From positions 1 through 23,135 of the forward strand of contig JAEYXS010000050.1 of the NCBI GenBank assembly GCA_023431185.1: 23,135 nt of DNA, written 5' to 3'. Of this stretch, positions 6,928-15,086 are shown piece after piece. The first letter of the stretch is position 1. Every line of letters starts with the position of its first letter. The translations under genes were made by a program, and so were the position numbers. The stretch is from Verrucomicrobiota bacterium. GTDB lineage: Bacteria; Verrucomicrobiota; Verrucomicrobiia; Limisphaerales; JAEYXS01. The notes under the pieces were generated by a model, which ran no database searches, was not told the DNA's origin, and worked only from the letters and a program-made list of their open reading frames with translations.

Positions 6928-8220
6928 ATGAGCAAACGCACGGGCATCATCGGTCTGGGTTATGTGGGTCTCCCCTTGGGATTGACCTTCGCGGAAGCGG
7001 GCGTCGCCATCCTCGGCTTCGACATCGATCAGGCCAAGGTCACCAGGCTGAACGCCGGGGAGAGCTTCATCATGCACATCCCCGGCAGCCGTGTGGATGC
7101 GATGGTGAAAGCCGGTCGCTTCGAGAGCACTGCCGATTTCAAGCGCATCGCCGAGTGCGAGGCCGTCATCATTTGCGTGCCCACGCCCCTCGGGAAGAAT
7201 AACGAGCCGGACATCAGCTACATCATCAATACCGGCAAGGCCATGGCACCCCACCTGCAAAAGGGCACCACGGTCATCCTCGAATCTACGACTTACCCCG
7301 GCACCACGGATACCGATCTGCGCGAAGTGCTGGAAGCCGGTTCAGGCATGAAGGCCGGCCATGATTTCCACCTCGCCTTCTCCCCCGAGCGTGAAGATCC
7401 GGGCAATCCGCAAAGCCAGGTGGTCAGCATCCCCAAGGTCATCGGCGGCTATACACCCGCCTGCTTGGAGAAGGCCAAGGCCATCTACAGCCGCGCCATC
7501 AAGACCTTGGTGCCCGTGGCTTCCTGTCGTGTGGCCGAGGCGGTGAAGCTGACGGAGAACATTTTCCGCTCCGTGAACATCGCCATGGTGAACGAGCTCA
7601 AGGTCGTCTATGACGCCATGGGCATCGACATCTGGGACGTCATCAATGCGGCCAAAACGAAACCGTTCGGTTTCATGCCTTTCTACCCCGGCCCTGGCTT
7701 GGGCGGTCACTGCATCCCCATCGATCCCTTTTACCTGACGTGGAAGGCCCGTGAATACGGCCAGCGCACCCGTTTCATCGAACTGGCCGGTGAGATCAAC
7801 ACCGCCATGCCGAACTACGTGGTGGAACGCGTTCGTCTGGCTTTGAACAGTGTTCGCAAGGCCGTCGCCGGTTGTCGCATCCTGCTGCTCGGCATCGCCT
7901 ATAAATCGAACGTGGATGATGACCGTGAAAGCCCCTCCTACGTGCTCTGGGAAATGCTGGAGACCTTGGGCGCGCATGTGGAATATCATGACCCGCATGT
8001 GCCCGTCATCCGCCCTTCCCGTGAGCACGGTCACTTCGCCGGCAACAAAAGCGTGGCGCTGACGCCTGAGAAGATCGCCAGCTACGATCTCGTCTTGCTC
8101 TCCACGAATCATAAGGCCGTTGACTACGCCCTCGTGGCCGATCACGCCAAACTCCTCGTCGATACCCGTAATGCCTTCGCCGGACTGGTGAAGCATCCGC
8201 AGCGTTATTTCAAAGCATGA
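6928..8220 (+). CDS. wbpA: UDP-N-acetyl-D-glucosamine 6-dehydrogenase (WbpA family)
   Basis: Oxidises UDP-GlcNAc to UDP-N-acetylglucosaminuronate with two NAD+ in the cytoplasm. The 430 residues match WbpA closely in length and order. The N-terminal Rossmann fold carries GLGYVGLP (9-16). Then come VPTPL (84-88), ESTTYPGTT (119-127) and SPEREDPGNP (152-161). The catalytic cysteine is Cys262 in GLGGHCIPIDPFYL. The C-terminal UDP-binding domain includes LGIAYKSNVDD and ends with DTRNAF. The residues around the active site and SPEREDPGNP favour the GlcNAc-type enzyme over plain UDP-glucose dehydrogenase. The start is ATG 6928 with no Shine-Dalgarno site. Its last four bases overlap the start of the epimerase gene (ATGA), so the two are almost certainly co-translated. 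The exact substrate could be another UDP-N-acetylhexosamine. Confidence 0.93.
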   Translation: MSKRTGIIGLGYVGLPLGLTFAEAGVAILGFDIDQAKVTRLNAGESFIMHIPGSRVDAMVKAGRFESTADFKRIAECEAVIICVPTPLGKNNEPDISYIINTGKAMAPHLQKGTTVILESTTYPGTTDTDLREVLEAGSGMKAGHDFHLAFSPEREDPGNPQSQVVSIPKVIGGYTPACLEKAKAIYSRAIKTLVPVASCRVAEAVKLTENIFRSVNIAMVNELKVVYDAMGIDIWDVINAAKTKPFGFMPFYPGPGLGGHCIPIDPFYLTWKAREYGQRTRFIELAGEINTAMPNYVVERVRLALNSVRKAVAGCRILLLGIAYKSNVDDDRESPSYVLWEMLETLGAHVEYHDPHVPVIRPSREHGHFAGNKSVALTPEKIASYDLVLLSTNHKAVDYALVADHAKLLVDTRNAFAGLVKHPQRYFKA

Positions 8221-9164
8221 AAGCACTCGTCACCGGCGGTGCCGGTTTCATCGGTTCCCACATCGCGCAGAACCTTTGCCAGCGCGGCGCCAAAGTCATC
8301 GTTCTGGACAACCTCTCGCTCGGCCAGAAACACAATCTCGACTGGGCCAACGGCACGCAGGCGGACTTGGATTTCGTGGAAGGCGATGTCACCAATGAAC
8401 CACTGGTCAAGAAACTTGTCGCCGGTTGCGACTGGGTCTTCCACGAGGGCGCCCTTCCTTCCGTCCCCCGCTCCGTGCAACAACCGTTGGAGAGCAATTT
8501 CTACAACGTGGACGGCACCTTGCGCATGCTCGTAGCTGCCCGGGATGCCGGCGTGAAGCGCTTCCTTTTCGCCTCGTCCTCCTCCATCTACGGGGATGTG
8601 GATGCGCCGAAGAAATACGAAGGTCTGCCACCCAATCCGCTCTCCCCCTACGCGTTGCAAAAATACGCCGGTGAGAAATACTGCCAGTTGTTCCAGCGCC
8701 TCTACGGTCTCCCCACGGTGGCTCTGCGCTACTTCAACGTCTATGGCCCGCGTCAGGCGTTCGATTCACCTTACTCCGGTGTCATCGCCAAGTTCTGCAC
8801 GGCCATGCTCAAGGGTGAAACCCCAGTGATCTACGGTGACGGCCTCCAATCCCGTGATTTCACCTACATCGAGAACGTGGTCCAGGCCAACCTTATGGCC
8901 GCCGAAGCACCCGCCGAAAAGGTCGCGGGCGGCGTTTTCAATGCCGCCACCGGCCACAGCATCACGCTGCTCGATCTTGTGCGTGATTTGAATGAGCTCA
9001 CCAGCCAGTCCATCAAGCCCCGCTTTGAACCAGGCCGTGCGGGTGATGTGCGTTCTTCTTTGGCCGATAACTCGGCCGCGGAAAAAGCCTTCGGTTACAA
9101 AGCGACGGTGACGTGGAAGGAAGGTCTGGCGAAGACCTTGGAGTTCTACCGCGCCCAGCAGTAG
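8217..9164 (+). CDS. NAD-dependent UDP-sugar 4-epimerase (WbpP-like)
   Basis: Extended short-chain dehydrogenase that inverts C4 of a UDP-sugar. The protein has 315 residues. The NAD site TGGAGFIGS is at 6-14, the Ser-rich catalytic stretch FASSSSIYGD at 118-127, and the YxxxK pair is Tyr145 and Lys149. The stretch PSVPRSV (81-87), the LRYFNVYGPRQ and YGDGLQSRDFTYIENVVQAN motifs resemble WbpP, the UDP-GlcNAc/GalNAc (or uronate) 4-epimerase. WbpP itself has about 20 more residues at its N-terminus. The start codon overlaps the stop of the dehydrogenase gene. Together they could make UDP-N-acetylgalactosaminuronate from UDP-GlcNAc, as TviB and TviC do for Vi antigen. Related dTDP-glucose dehydratases are excluded by the missing TDE-type motif. 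Substrate order cannot be settled from sequence. Confidence 0.88.
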   Translation: MKALVTGGAGFIGSHIAQNLCQRGAKVIVLDNLSLGQKHNLDWANGTQADLDFVEGDVTNEPLVKKLVAGCDWVFHEGALPSVPRSVQQPLESNFYNVDGTLRMLVAARDAGVKRFLFASSSSIYGDVDAPKKYEGLPPNPLSPYALQKYAGEKYCQLFQRLYGLPTVALRYFNVYGPRQAFDSPYSGVIAKFCTAMLKGETPVIYGDGLQSRDFTYIENVVQANLMAAEAPAEKVAGGVFNAATGHSITLLDLVRDLNELTSQSIKPRFEPGRAGDVRSSLADNSAAEKAFGYKATVTWKEGLAKTLEFYRAQQ

Positions 9165-9233
9165 CCGTCTTTACGCCGCTCAGAGCATCGGGACTTACAA
9201 CGCGGCAGAAAAGCCTGAGAACTGGCTGAATTA

Positions 9234-10583
9234 TCAGGTATCGCCCGGCTCTTTTGCTTTCACTGCTTTCGGTTTCTGCGCCAGCCGCAGCCGCGCCACC
9301 CGCGTCATGTCCGTGTCTTCCACCCGCAGGACAAAATCACCAAGGACAATCTCGTCGCCCTTCTTCGGGAATCCACCCTGCTTATGAGTCACCCAACCGC
9401 TCGTCGTGGTGATGCCTTCTTCCTGCAATTCCTCCCCCACCAGTTCCCCCAGCTCATGCAGCGGCAAGGCCCCATCGACATCCCACATCGTGTCACTGAG
9501 CTGCACCAGCAAAGGCTTCTCCTGGTCGAACTCGTCCTGAATCTGCCCCACCAGCTCTTCCAAAATATTTTCCAGCGTCACCATGCCCGTCGTACCGCCG
9601 TATTCATCCACCACGATGGCGAAGTGCAGTTTGCGCTCCATGAACAGCGCGAGGACTTTCTCCAGCCGCGCCGTTTCAGGCACATAGATGAGCTTGCGCG
9701 CCACCGGCTTCAGATCGCGCCCGGTCTTGGCGCGTGAACGCAAGGCATAGAGATCCTTGAAATGAACCACGCCCAGCGTGCGATCCACGTCCCCTTCCTC
9801 ACACAAAGGGAACCGTGAGTAACGCGTCTTTTCTGCCACCTCCAAGCAGTCTGTGATGCTCGCCTCGGTATCCAGTCCCGTGATCTCCTGCCGCGGACGC
9901 ATCACATCCCGGACGATGCGCCGCTTCAGATCCATCGCATTGAAAACGATCTTGCGCTGCAACTCGCTTCCGCCCTCATGTTCATGCGAGGACGTGAAAA
10001 GCATCCGCAACTCCTCCTCCGAATGCACCAGTTCAGCCTCGCTCGCCGGATGGATGCCCACCTGCCGCAAAAGCCAGAGGGACGTATTATTCAGCATCCA
10101 GATGAACGGAAAGGACAGTTTGTAAAACCACTCCAGCGGGGCGGCGACCCACAGCGAAGTGGGCAACGGTTTCTGGATGGCCATCGACTTCGGCGCCAGC
10201 TCACCCAATACGATGTGCAAAAAAGTGATGACTGAAAACCCGATCGCAAAAGAGATCGAATGCTTGGCCTCGGCGGACTTCACATTCATCCAGTCCAGCG
10301 CCGGCTCCAATAAAGAGGCGAAAATTGGCTCCGCAAACCAGCCCAAGCCCAGGCTCGCCAAGGTGATGCCCAACTGGGTCGCACTCAGAGAGGCATCAAG
10401 ATTCTTCACCACCCGCCGCGCCACGATCGCCCGTTTATGGCCCTTCTCTTCCAGCGGGACGAGCTGGGTATCGCGGATCTTCACAATCGCGAACTCCGCC
10501 GCCACAAAGAAGCCGTTCAAAAAGACCAGGAAGACGACTAAAAAGCCGCCTCCGATCAGTTTGAACATGTAATCGCTTTCCAT
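9234..10583 (-). CDS. CNNM/CorC-family membrane protein (HlyC/CorC type), third of three paralogs
   Basis: Integral membrane protein of the CNNM/CorC family, which is linked to Mg2+ or Na+ transport and was formerly annotated as hemolysin. From the ATG at 10583 it has 449 residues. The CNNM (DUF21) transmembrane domain occupies about 5-195 with NGFFVAAEFAIVKIR near its start. A CBS pair follows at about 210-330 (VRDVMRPRQEI and FAIVVDEYGGTTGMVTLENILEELVG). A CorC_HlyC domain sits at about 345-435 (WDVDGALPLHELGELVG and LRVEDTDMTRVARLRL). A GTG at 10601 is also in frame. The ATG at 10583 lies one base after the stop of the upstream paralog, which suggests coupling. Another ATG at 10568 has GGAAAG upstream and is a real alternative. 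The transported ion is not shown by the sequence. Confidence 0.88.
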   Translation of the reverse strand: MESDYMFKLIGGGFLVVFLVFLNGFFVAAEFAIVKIRDTQLVPLEEKGHKRAIVARRVVKNLDASLSATQLGITLASLGLGWFAEPIFASLLEPALDWMNVKSAEAKHSISFAIGFSVITFLHIVLGELAPKSMAIQKPLPTSLWVAAPLEWFYKLSFPFIWMLNNTSLWLLRQVGIHPASEAELVHSEEELRMLFTSSHEHEGGSELQRKIVFNAMDLKRRIVRDVMRPRQEITGLDTEASITDCLEVAEKTRYSRFPLCEEGDVDRTLGVVHFKDLYALRSRAKTGRDLKPVARKLIYVPETARLEKVLALFMERKLHFAIVVDEYGGTTGMVTLENILEELVGQIQDEFDQEKPLLVQLSDTMWDVDGALPLHELGELVGEELQEEGITTTSGWVTHKQGGFPKKGDEIVLGDFVLRVEDTDMTRVARLRLAQKPKAVKAKEPGDT

Positions 10584-10584
10584 A

Positions 10585-11568
10585 TCAGAGATTCGCCGCA
10601 CCGAACATGACGCGCATGATGTCCTGCACCGTCACCACACCGATGGGCTTCTGGTCGCGCCCCATCACCACCGCCAGCCGCTGGCCGCTGCGTTGCAACC
10701 GCTGCAACGCCACTTCCAATCGCGCCTCAGGTTCCAGCACCACCGGTGGCTGCAGATAATCCGCCACCTGCTTCCGCTCGTCGAAACCCTCCTGGTAGAG
10801 CGCGAACTTAAGGCTCAAAACGCCTGCCAGTTTCTTGACCTTGCCGCTCGTCTCCAGCACCGGGAGACGCGTCATGTGCTTCTCGCGACAGAGTTTCAAC
10901 GCCTCGCTCATCGCCGTATCTTTGGTAGTGGTCACAGCCTGTTCCATTGGCGTCATGATTTGGCGCACTGTCAGATTCTGCAACTCCAGCACCCGCTGGA
11001 TCATCGTGCGTTCCTCCGGCGTCAGCCCTTGGGCGGATTCCTGCATCACTAGGCGGAACTCATCCCGGTTGGCAAACATCTGCCCGGTGAACACCTGGCC
11101 ACCCGCCAGTTGCCCCACCCAATTGGCGAACTTTTCGATCACCCAGACCAGCGGCGACAAAGCCAGATGCACCAGCCGGAACGGCCCCGCCAGATAGAGG
11201 GACAAGCGGTTCGGGAACTGGCGGAACAATATCTTCGGCAACAGATCGCATACCATGTAGAACACGAAAAACAACACGGCGAGCAGCACCGCGATCAACC
11301 AGGGATAGGCTGAAAAGTATTGATGCAAGACTGCCACCAGCACGCAGACCACCACAATATTGGCCAGCGTATTGCCCACCAAAATCGTCCAGAGAAAGTT
11401 CTCCGGTCGTTCGAGAAACTTATTCAACACCCGGGCGCGCCGGTTGCCTTGGCGGACCCATTGCCGGACCCGCAACCGGCTTAAGGCCAGCACACCTGCT
11501 TCCATGCCGGACATGAGGAAAGACGCCGCCAGACAGCCGAGCAGCAAGGCCAGATACAACATGCTCAC
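10585..11568 (-). CDS. CNNM-domain membrane protein with CBS pair but no CorC_HlyC domain
   Basis: Second of three CNNM-family genes in a row, 327 residues. The N-terminal membrane domain (about 1-180) has SGMEAGVLALSRL near residue 20 and VGNTLANIVVV near 64. A CBS pair (about 195-325) starts at VRQIMTPMEQAVTT and ends with GVVTVQDIMRVMFG. The reading frame then stops five residues later, so the CorC_HlyC domain carried by both flanking paralogs is absent. The stop is clean and the next gene starts at once, which argues for a natural short form rather than a frameshift. Its start codon at 11568 overlaps the stop of the upstream paralog by four bases. It may form mixed dimers with its neighbours; that is inference. 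Confidence 0.85.
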   Translation of the reverse strand: MSMLYLALLLGCLAASFLMSGMEAGVLALSRLRVRQWVRQGNRRARVLNKFLERPENFLWTILVGNTLANIVVVCVLVAVLHQYFSAYPWLIAVLLAVLFFVFYMVCDLLPKILFRQFPNRLSLYLAGPFRLVHLALSPLVWVIEKFANWVGQLAGGQVFTGQMFANRDEFRLVMQESAQGLTPEERTMIQRVLELQNLTVRQIMTPMEQAVTTTKDTAMSEALKLCREKHMTRLPVLETSGKVKKLAGVLSLKFALYQEGFDERKQVADYLQPPVVLEPEARLEVALQRLQRSGQRLAVVMGRDQKPIGVVTVQDIMRVMFGAANL

Positions 11569-12815
11569 GCGCCACCTCCCTTCCGCTTAACCACTTCAAC
11601 CAGCACCTCGCGCACCCGTCGTTCATCCACGGCTTTAGCCGTCAGCTTGAGCCCGCGATACACCACGGATTCGCCGACATTGGGCACCACCCCGAGTTGC
11701 GACATGAGCAGGCCACCCATCGTCTCGACTTCGGAGACTTCTCCCAACTCCGGATACTCATCACCAAATTCATCCACCTTCAAGGTGCCGTTTACCCGCC
11801 AGCGGCCTTCCGCAATCTTCTCCAGCTTGAACTCCTGGATCTCACCTTCGCTGCGGATGTCCCCCACCAGTTCTTCCAGAATGATCTCCAGCGTGACGAT
11901 GCCCGCCAGTTCACCATACTCATCCAGCACCAGGGCCATGCCACGCTGCTGCCGCTGCAGGCTGATGAGCAATTGCAACAGGTTCGTGCTTTCCGGAACA
12001 AATGAGGGGAACTCCAGCGCGTCTTCCAGATCCGAGGTTGGATTCAGCAAAAGTTCACGCGTGTTCAACACCCCGATGATGGTGTCGTTCTCCTCATCAT
12101 ACATGGGCAGACGGCGGTGTTTCAGCCGCCGCGCTTCCGCCCGCATCTCTTCCACGCTCATCGTGTCCGTCACGCCATCCATCTTCGCCCGCGGCCGCAT
12201 GACCTCCTTCACCGTACGCTGGTCCAATCGTACGATCTCCAAGATGATATCCCGCTCCGACTTCGCCAGCACACCATGCTGATAGGCCATCTCCAGCAGT
12301 TCACGATAGTCCGCATCCGTGACCGTGTTGGCCGGTTTGATGGACTTGGGGATGACCACCCGCAGAATCGCTTCATTCAACCGCTGGGCGATCTGCCGGA
12401 ATGGCCGCACAAACGCATGCCAGACAAACAAGGGCTGCGCCACCCGCAAAGCCCATGACTCGGGCCGCCGGACGGCCAGAGTCTTGGGCAAGACTTCACA
12501 GCCGAGCAGCAGCAAAGCCGCCGTGGTGACCACGGTCCAGACCAGCAGCCATTCCCCCCGCAACCCCATCCAGAGGGCGATAGCAATGACCGCCGCACTG
12601 GCGAGGGTATTGCCTAAGGCGAGCGCCCCAAGCAAATCTTGCGGTTCGGCGAGCAGGCGATTGACCACCCCACCCCGCGCCGGTGCGCGCTCCAGCAACT
12701 GGCGCACCTGCCATTTGCTCAGCGAGAAAAGGGCCGTCTCCGCCAAGGCAAAGAAGAAGCTCGCCCCGCCAAACAGGACGATGCCCAACGCCGCCAGCCA
12801 TGAGACTTCTGTCAT
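11565..12815 (-). CDS. CNNM/CorC-family membrane protein, first of three paralogs
   Basis: Promoter-proximal member of the CNNM triplet, 416 residues. The membrane domain (about 5-190) carries FFALAETALFSLSKW (21-35) and LGNTLASAAV (68-77). The CBS pair spans about 200-320, from VKEVMRPRAKMDGV to the typical LVLDEYGELAGIVTLE and ILEELVGDI. The CorC_HlyC domain follows at about 328-412 (WRVNGTLKVDEF near 340, VETMGGLL near 363). Length and domain order are normal for the family, whose members export or sense Mg2+ or exchange Na+. The start is ATG 12815. It is divergent from the small secreted protein gene with a 130-base gap, and its TGA overlaps the next gene by four bases, so the three genes form one operon. 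Confidence 0.9.
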   Translation of the reverse strand: MTEVSWLAALGIVLFGGASFFFALAETALFSLSKWQVRQLLERAPARGGVVNRLLAEPQDLLGALALGNTLASAAVIAIALWMGLRGEWLLVWTVVTTAALLLLGCEVLPKTLAVRRPESWALRVAQPLFVWHAFVRPFRQIAQRLNEAILRVVIPKSIKPANTVTDADYRELLEMAYQHGVLAKSERDIILEIVRLDQRTVKEVMRPRAKMDGVTDTMSVEEMRAEARRLKHRRLPMYDEENDTIIGVLNTRELLLNPTSDLEDALEFPSFVPESTNLLQLLISLQRQQRGMALVLDEYGELAGIVTLEIILEELVGDIRSEGEIQEFKLEKIAEGRWRVNGTLKVDEFGDEYPELGEVSEVETMGGLLMSQLGVVPNVGESVVYRGLKLTAKAVDERRVREVLVEVVKRKGGGA

Positions 12816-12865
12816 TCCGTTGCCATTATGCCCCGCAACCCCCTCCCGGCGAAAGCTTTAAACCA

Positions 12866-12894
12866 TTGGCAGACATGCGATGAGAGCTTAAAAT
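12866..12894 (+). promoter_or_regulatory. sigma-70-like promoter for the small secreted protein and GT-C gene
   Basis: TTGGCA (12866-12871) and TAAAAT (12889-12894) are separated by 17 bases, and each hexamer matches the vegetative consensus at five of six positions. A start of transcription near 12901 would leave a leader of about 45 bases before the ATG at 12946. It is the best promoter match found in the window and lies in the right gap and orientation. Confidence 0.5.
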
Positions 12895-12945
12895 AAACAA
12901 ATTTTAGATTGCATCCGCGAGCTCCAATCTCTAGAAAGAGTGCCG

Positions 12946-13368
12946 ATGTTGGTTAGCCGGACACAACTTATTGCGGCGGTCACTACCTTGGCCTTGTTCT
13001 TTGGGGCCAAAGAAGCTCACGCTGCTGGTGGTTATACTCCTTGCATGGTGGCCCCGGTTTATGTCCGTCCCCTGCTTTCCGCACCTGTGTTTACCCGTGG
13101 CGAAATCGTACCTCCAACGTTAGTCCGGGCTGATTCTCAGAAATGGGGCATCGTCCTGCCGGATTTTGATACTCCTGCACTGGTGCAGCCGGTCATCACC
13201 CAACCACGGTACGACGGCTGCGCTGAACAGACTAATCGCAGACTGCTTGAAGCTCGTGCGGTTGAGACCACCTTCGCCGGTAAAGTGACTTCAAGTCCTG
13301 CTTCAACTGTCGCTGCGCGCATCATGAAGGGTGCAGATGTTTGCTGCGGTAACGCTGTCGGCAAATAG
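12946..13368 (+). CDS. small secreted protein of unknown function
   Basis: I do not recognise this family. From the ATG at 12946 the protein has 140 residues. GAAAGAG lies five bases upstream and decides this start over the GTG at 12940. A signal peptide covers about 1-26 (basic start, then LIAAVTTLALFFGA, likely cut after EAHA). The mature part is Pro/Val-rich in its first half (VYVRPLLSAPVF, ALVQPVITQP) and has four cysteines: one near the mature N-terminus, one in YDGCAEQ and a CC pair near the end. They could form two disulfides in the periplasm. There is no C-terminal membrane helix, so it is not a PEP-CTERM-type exosortase substrate. It lies just upstream of the GT-C gene in the same orientation and may be co-transcribed with it. 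Confidence 0.65.
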   Translation: MLVSRTQLIAAVTTLALFFGAKEAHAAGGYTPCMVAPVYVRPLLSAPVFTRGEIVPPTLVRADSQKWGIVLPDFDTPALVQPVITQPRYDGCAEQTNRRLLEARAVETTFAGKVTSSPASTVAARIMKGADVCCGNAVGK

Positions 13369-13388
13369 CCAACAGCTTTGCTTTCCCC

Positions 13389-15020
13389 TTGGACTCTCCG
13401 TCCAAACTAAAGTCTCAAGATTCTTTTAAGGTTCGCTCAGATTGGCCGGCATCTCTCCTCCTCCTGGTAATATACTTCAGTGTTCATCTGCTTTATTTTC
13501 ATCACTTAGGGCGCTTCATCATTGATTCCGGCAAAGAGGTGATGGCCCCGTTGCTTCTGCTTGATGGCAGCGTCCTCTATCGTGATGTGTTCTGGCTGTA
13601 CGGCCCTTGGGCACCTTATTTTAATGCCCTCATGTACGGCCTCTTCGGCGTGCATCTGGATGTGCTCATCTGGGTGGCCAAACTGCTGGGTGCCGGGGTA
13701 GTCATCGGCGTCTATCGCTGCTTGCGGCACTTGGTATCCGCAGCCTCTGCTTTCACCGGAGCACTTTGCGTTCTGGCCTTCAGCACCACCTCCGTTTATT
13801 TTGCCTGGCCCTATTCCTTCTCCAACCTTTGGGCTACTTGCTTGGCCCTCTTTGCGATTGACGGCCTCACCCGCTGGCAGGCGACCAGCGACAAACGCCA
13901 TCTCGTGATCTCCATCCTCTGCACCAGCATCATTGCCTGCGCCAAGTTTGTCATCGCGCTGCCGATCCTGGCAGCAGTTTGGGCTCTCATATTTCTGGAG
14001 CGGAAAAACCGGGCTGCCGTCCCTTCAGCCGCCAAGCAGCCGGACCTTCCGTCCGCCTTGGGCTATTCCCTGGCCGTGATAGCAGTTTTCGTGTTGATCA
14101 CCTGGTTCTTCAGCACCTTCACCAGTCCCGAATCCTATCGGCTCCAGGCGGGTGCCGGTTTTCATGCGCGCCATCTGGTTATGGCGGAACTTTACGACCG
14201 GCTCGTCGAGACCGCCTTTCTGGTCAACGGCCTTACTTTTGAGAGCATCGCCGCCGCCGCTGGGATCTGGCTGTGTCTGGGCTCTGTTCTTTTTGGACTG
14301 TTGACTTGGCTCTACTTTTGGCGGCATGACCCGGCGCGACGAACAGCGCTTTTGTTGCATGTGCCCACGTATGTTTTCGCGGCGGGAAATCTCCTGCAGA
14401 TGAATTCATCGGTCCACGCCCCCTATGTGTTCCCCGCCTCTGCTGTGCTGCTGTTCAGTTCTCTGGAACTTTGGCGCTCCCGCAGTCCCGGCTTTTTCTG
14501 GAGACAACGGGCTGTCTTGGGACTGACCGGCGGTGTGGTCGCTTTCTGCGTTCTTCTCGGGCTGGGCCGGCTGCTAAAATTGCGGGCAACCCCTTTTGCC
14601 GTGACCTCAGCGAATTTCGAGTTTCAGTGGCCCAACGCCAACGGCAAAATCTTGCAAGACTTGGCCTCCGACATCCGCCAGCAAACCCTCCCGCAAGACA
14701 AGATCATCATCTTCACCACTTACGACTACCTCTATCTGCTGTGCGAACGCAAACCGGCTCTGGGCTACTTCTACACTTGGTATGAGGCCTTCCATGATCC
14801 GGCGGCCGCGCTAAAAGTTCAGCAGACCCTGCAATCTGCGGAGGTCACGCTGTGCGTCACGCATCTTCGGGAGCCCTTCTCCCTGGCTTTTGCCCCCCAC
14901 TATCGTTCCCATCCGGTTTATCAGACTTTGCGGAAAAACTTTGAACCCCAGATTGACCGGCAACGCTGGGGCGAGTTCATCGTCTGGAAAAAGAAACCGC
15001 CCGTGCAATCGAACCCGTGA
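13389..15020 (+). CDS. GT-C type membrane glycosyltransferase-like protein (GT39/ArnT-like)
   Basis: The protein has 543 residues and about ten hydrophobic segments between residues 20 and 400, then a soluble C-terminal domain of about 130 residues. The first external loop has IIDSGKEV (44-51) and LYRDVFWLYGP (63-73). This acidic loop with an invariant YRD and YGP pattern is typical of GT-C enzymes that use polyprenyl-linked sugars, such as the protein mannosyltransferase and ArnT groups. The tail holds KIIIFTTYDYLYLLCERKP. There is no ATG near the start. The frame opens at 13353 and the first usable codon is TTG at 13389 with no Shine-Dalgarno site, so the true start is uncertain. Its place beside an exopolysaccharide operon suggests transfer of sugars to a glycan or protein outside the membrane. 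Its exact donor and acceptor are unknown. Confidence 0.75.
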   Translation: MDSPSKLKSQDSFKVRSDWPASLLLLVIYFSVHLLYFHHLGRFIIDSGKEVMAPLLLLDGSVLYRDVFWLYGPWAPYFNALMYGLFGVHLDVLIWVAKLLGAGVVIGVYRCLRHLVSAASAFTGALCVLAFSTTSVYFAWPYSFSNLWATCLALFAIDGLTRWQATSDKRHLVISILCTSIIACAKFVIALPILAAVWALIFLERKNRAAVPSAAKQPDLPSALGYSLAVIAVFVLITWFFSTFTSPESYRLQAGAGFHARHLVMAELYDRLVETAFLVNGLTFESIAAAAGIWLCLGSVLFGLLTWLYFWRHDPARRTALLLHVPTYVFAAGNLLQMNSSVHAPYVFPASAVLLFSSLELWRSRSPGFFWRQRAVLGLTGGVVAFCVLLGLGRLLKLRATPFAVTSANFEFQWPNANGKILQDLASDIRQQTLPQDKIIIFTTYDYLYLLCERKPALGYFYTWYEAFHDPAAALKVQQTLQSAEVTLCVTHLREPFSLAFAPHYRSHPVYQTLRKNFEPQIDRQRWGEFIVWKKKPPVQSNP

Positions 15021-15030
15021 CAGTCCCAAC

Positions 15031-15077
15031 GGGCGCTGGCCGAAATCTTATGCACCACAGGCGCACGGTCAGCGCCC
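15031..15077. terminator. long inverted repeat between convergent genes, probable two-way terminator
   Basis: GGGCGCTGGCCG (15031-15042) pairs with CGGTCAGCGCCC (15066-15077) over twelve bases with a single G-U wobble, around a 23-base loop. It fills most of the 66-base gap between the stop codons of the GT-C gene and the asparagine synthase gene. No T run follows on either strand, so it is not a classic intrinsic terminator. A strong hairpin in a convergent gap can still stop or protect both transcripts. Confidence 0.45.
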
Positions 15078-15086
15078 TCTCCAGAT

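Noticed and set aside
6784..7260. The full 158-codon minus-strand frame starting inside the WbpA gene
   Set aside because: The upstream two thirds is antisense to the WbpA coding region; only the part in the gap merits a note.
7342..8226. Minus-strand frame of 294 codons opposite the WbpA gene
   Set aside because: It is the mirror of a strongly conserved gene, and its His/Gly/Val-rich content shows no motif.
9165..9233. Possible terminator between the epimerase and CNNM genes
   Set aside because: Only five-base stems (GCCGC/GCGGC and CCTGA/TCAGG) without T runs are present.
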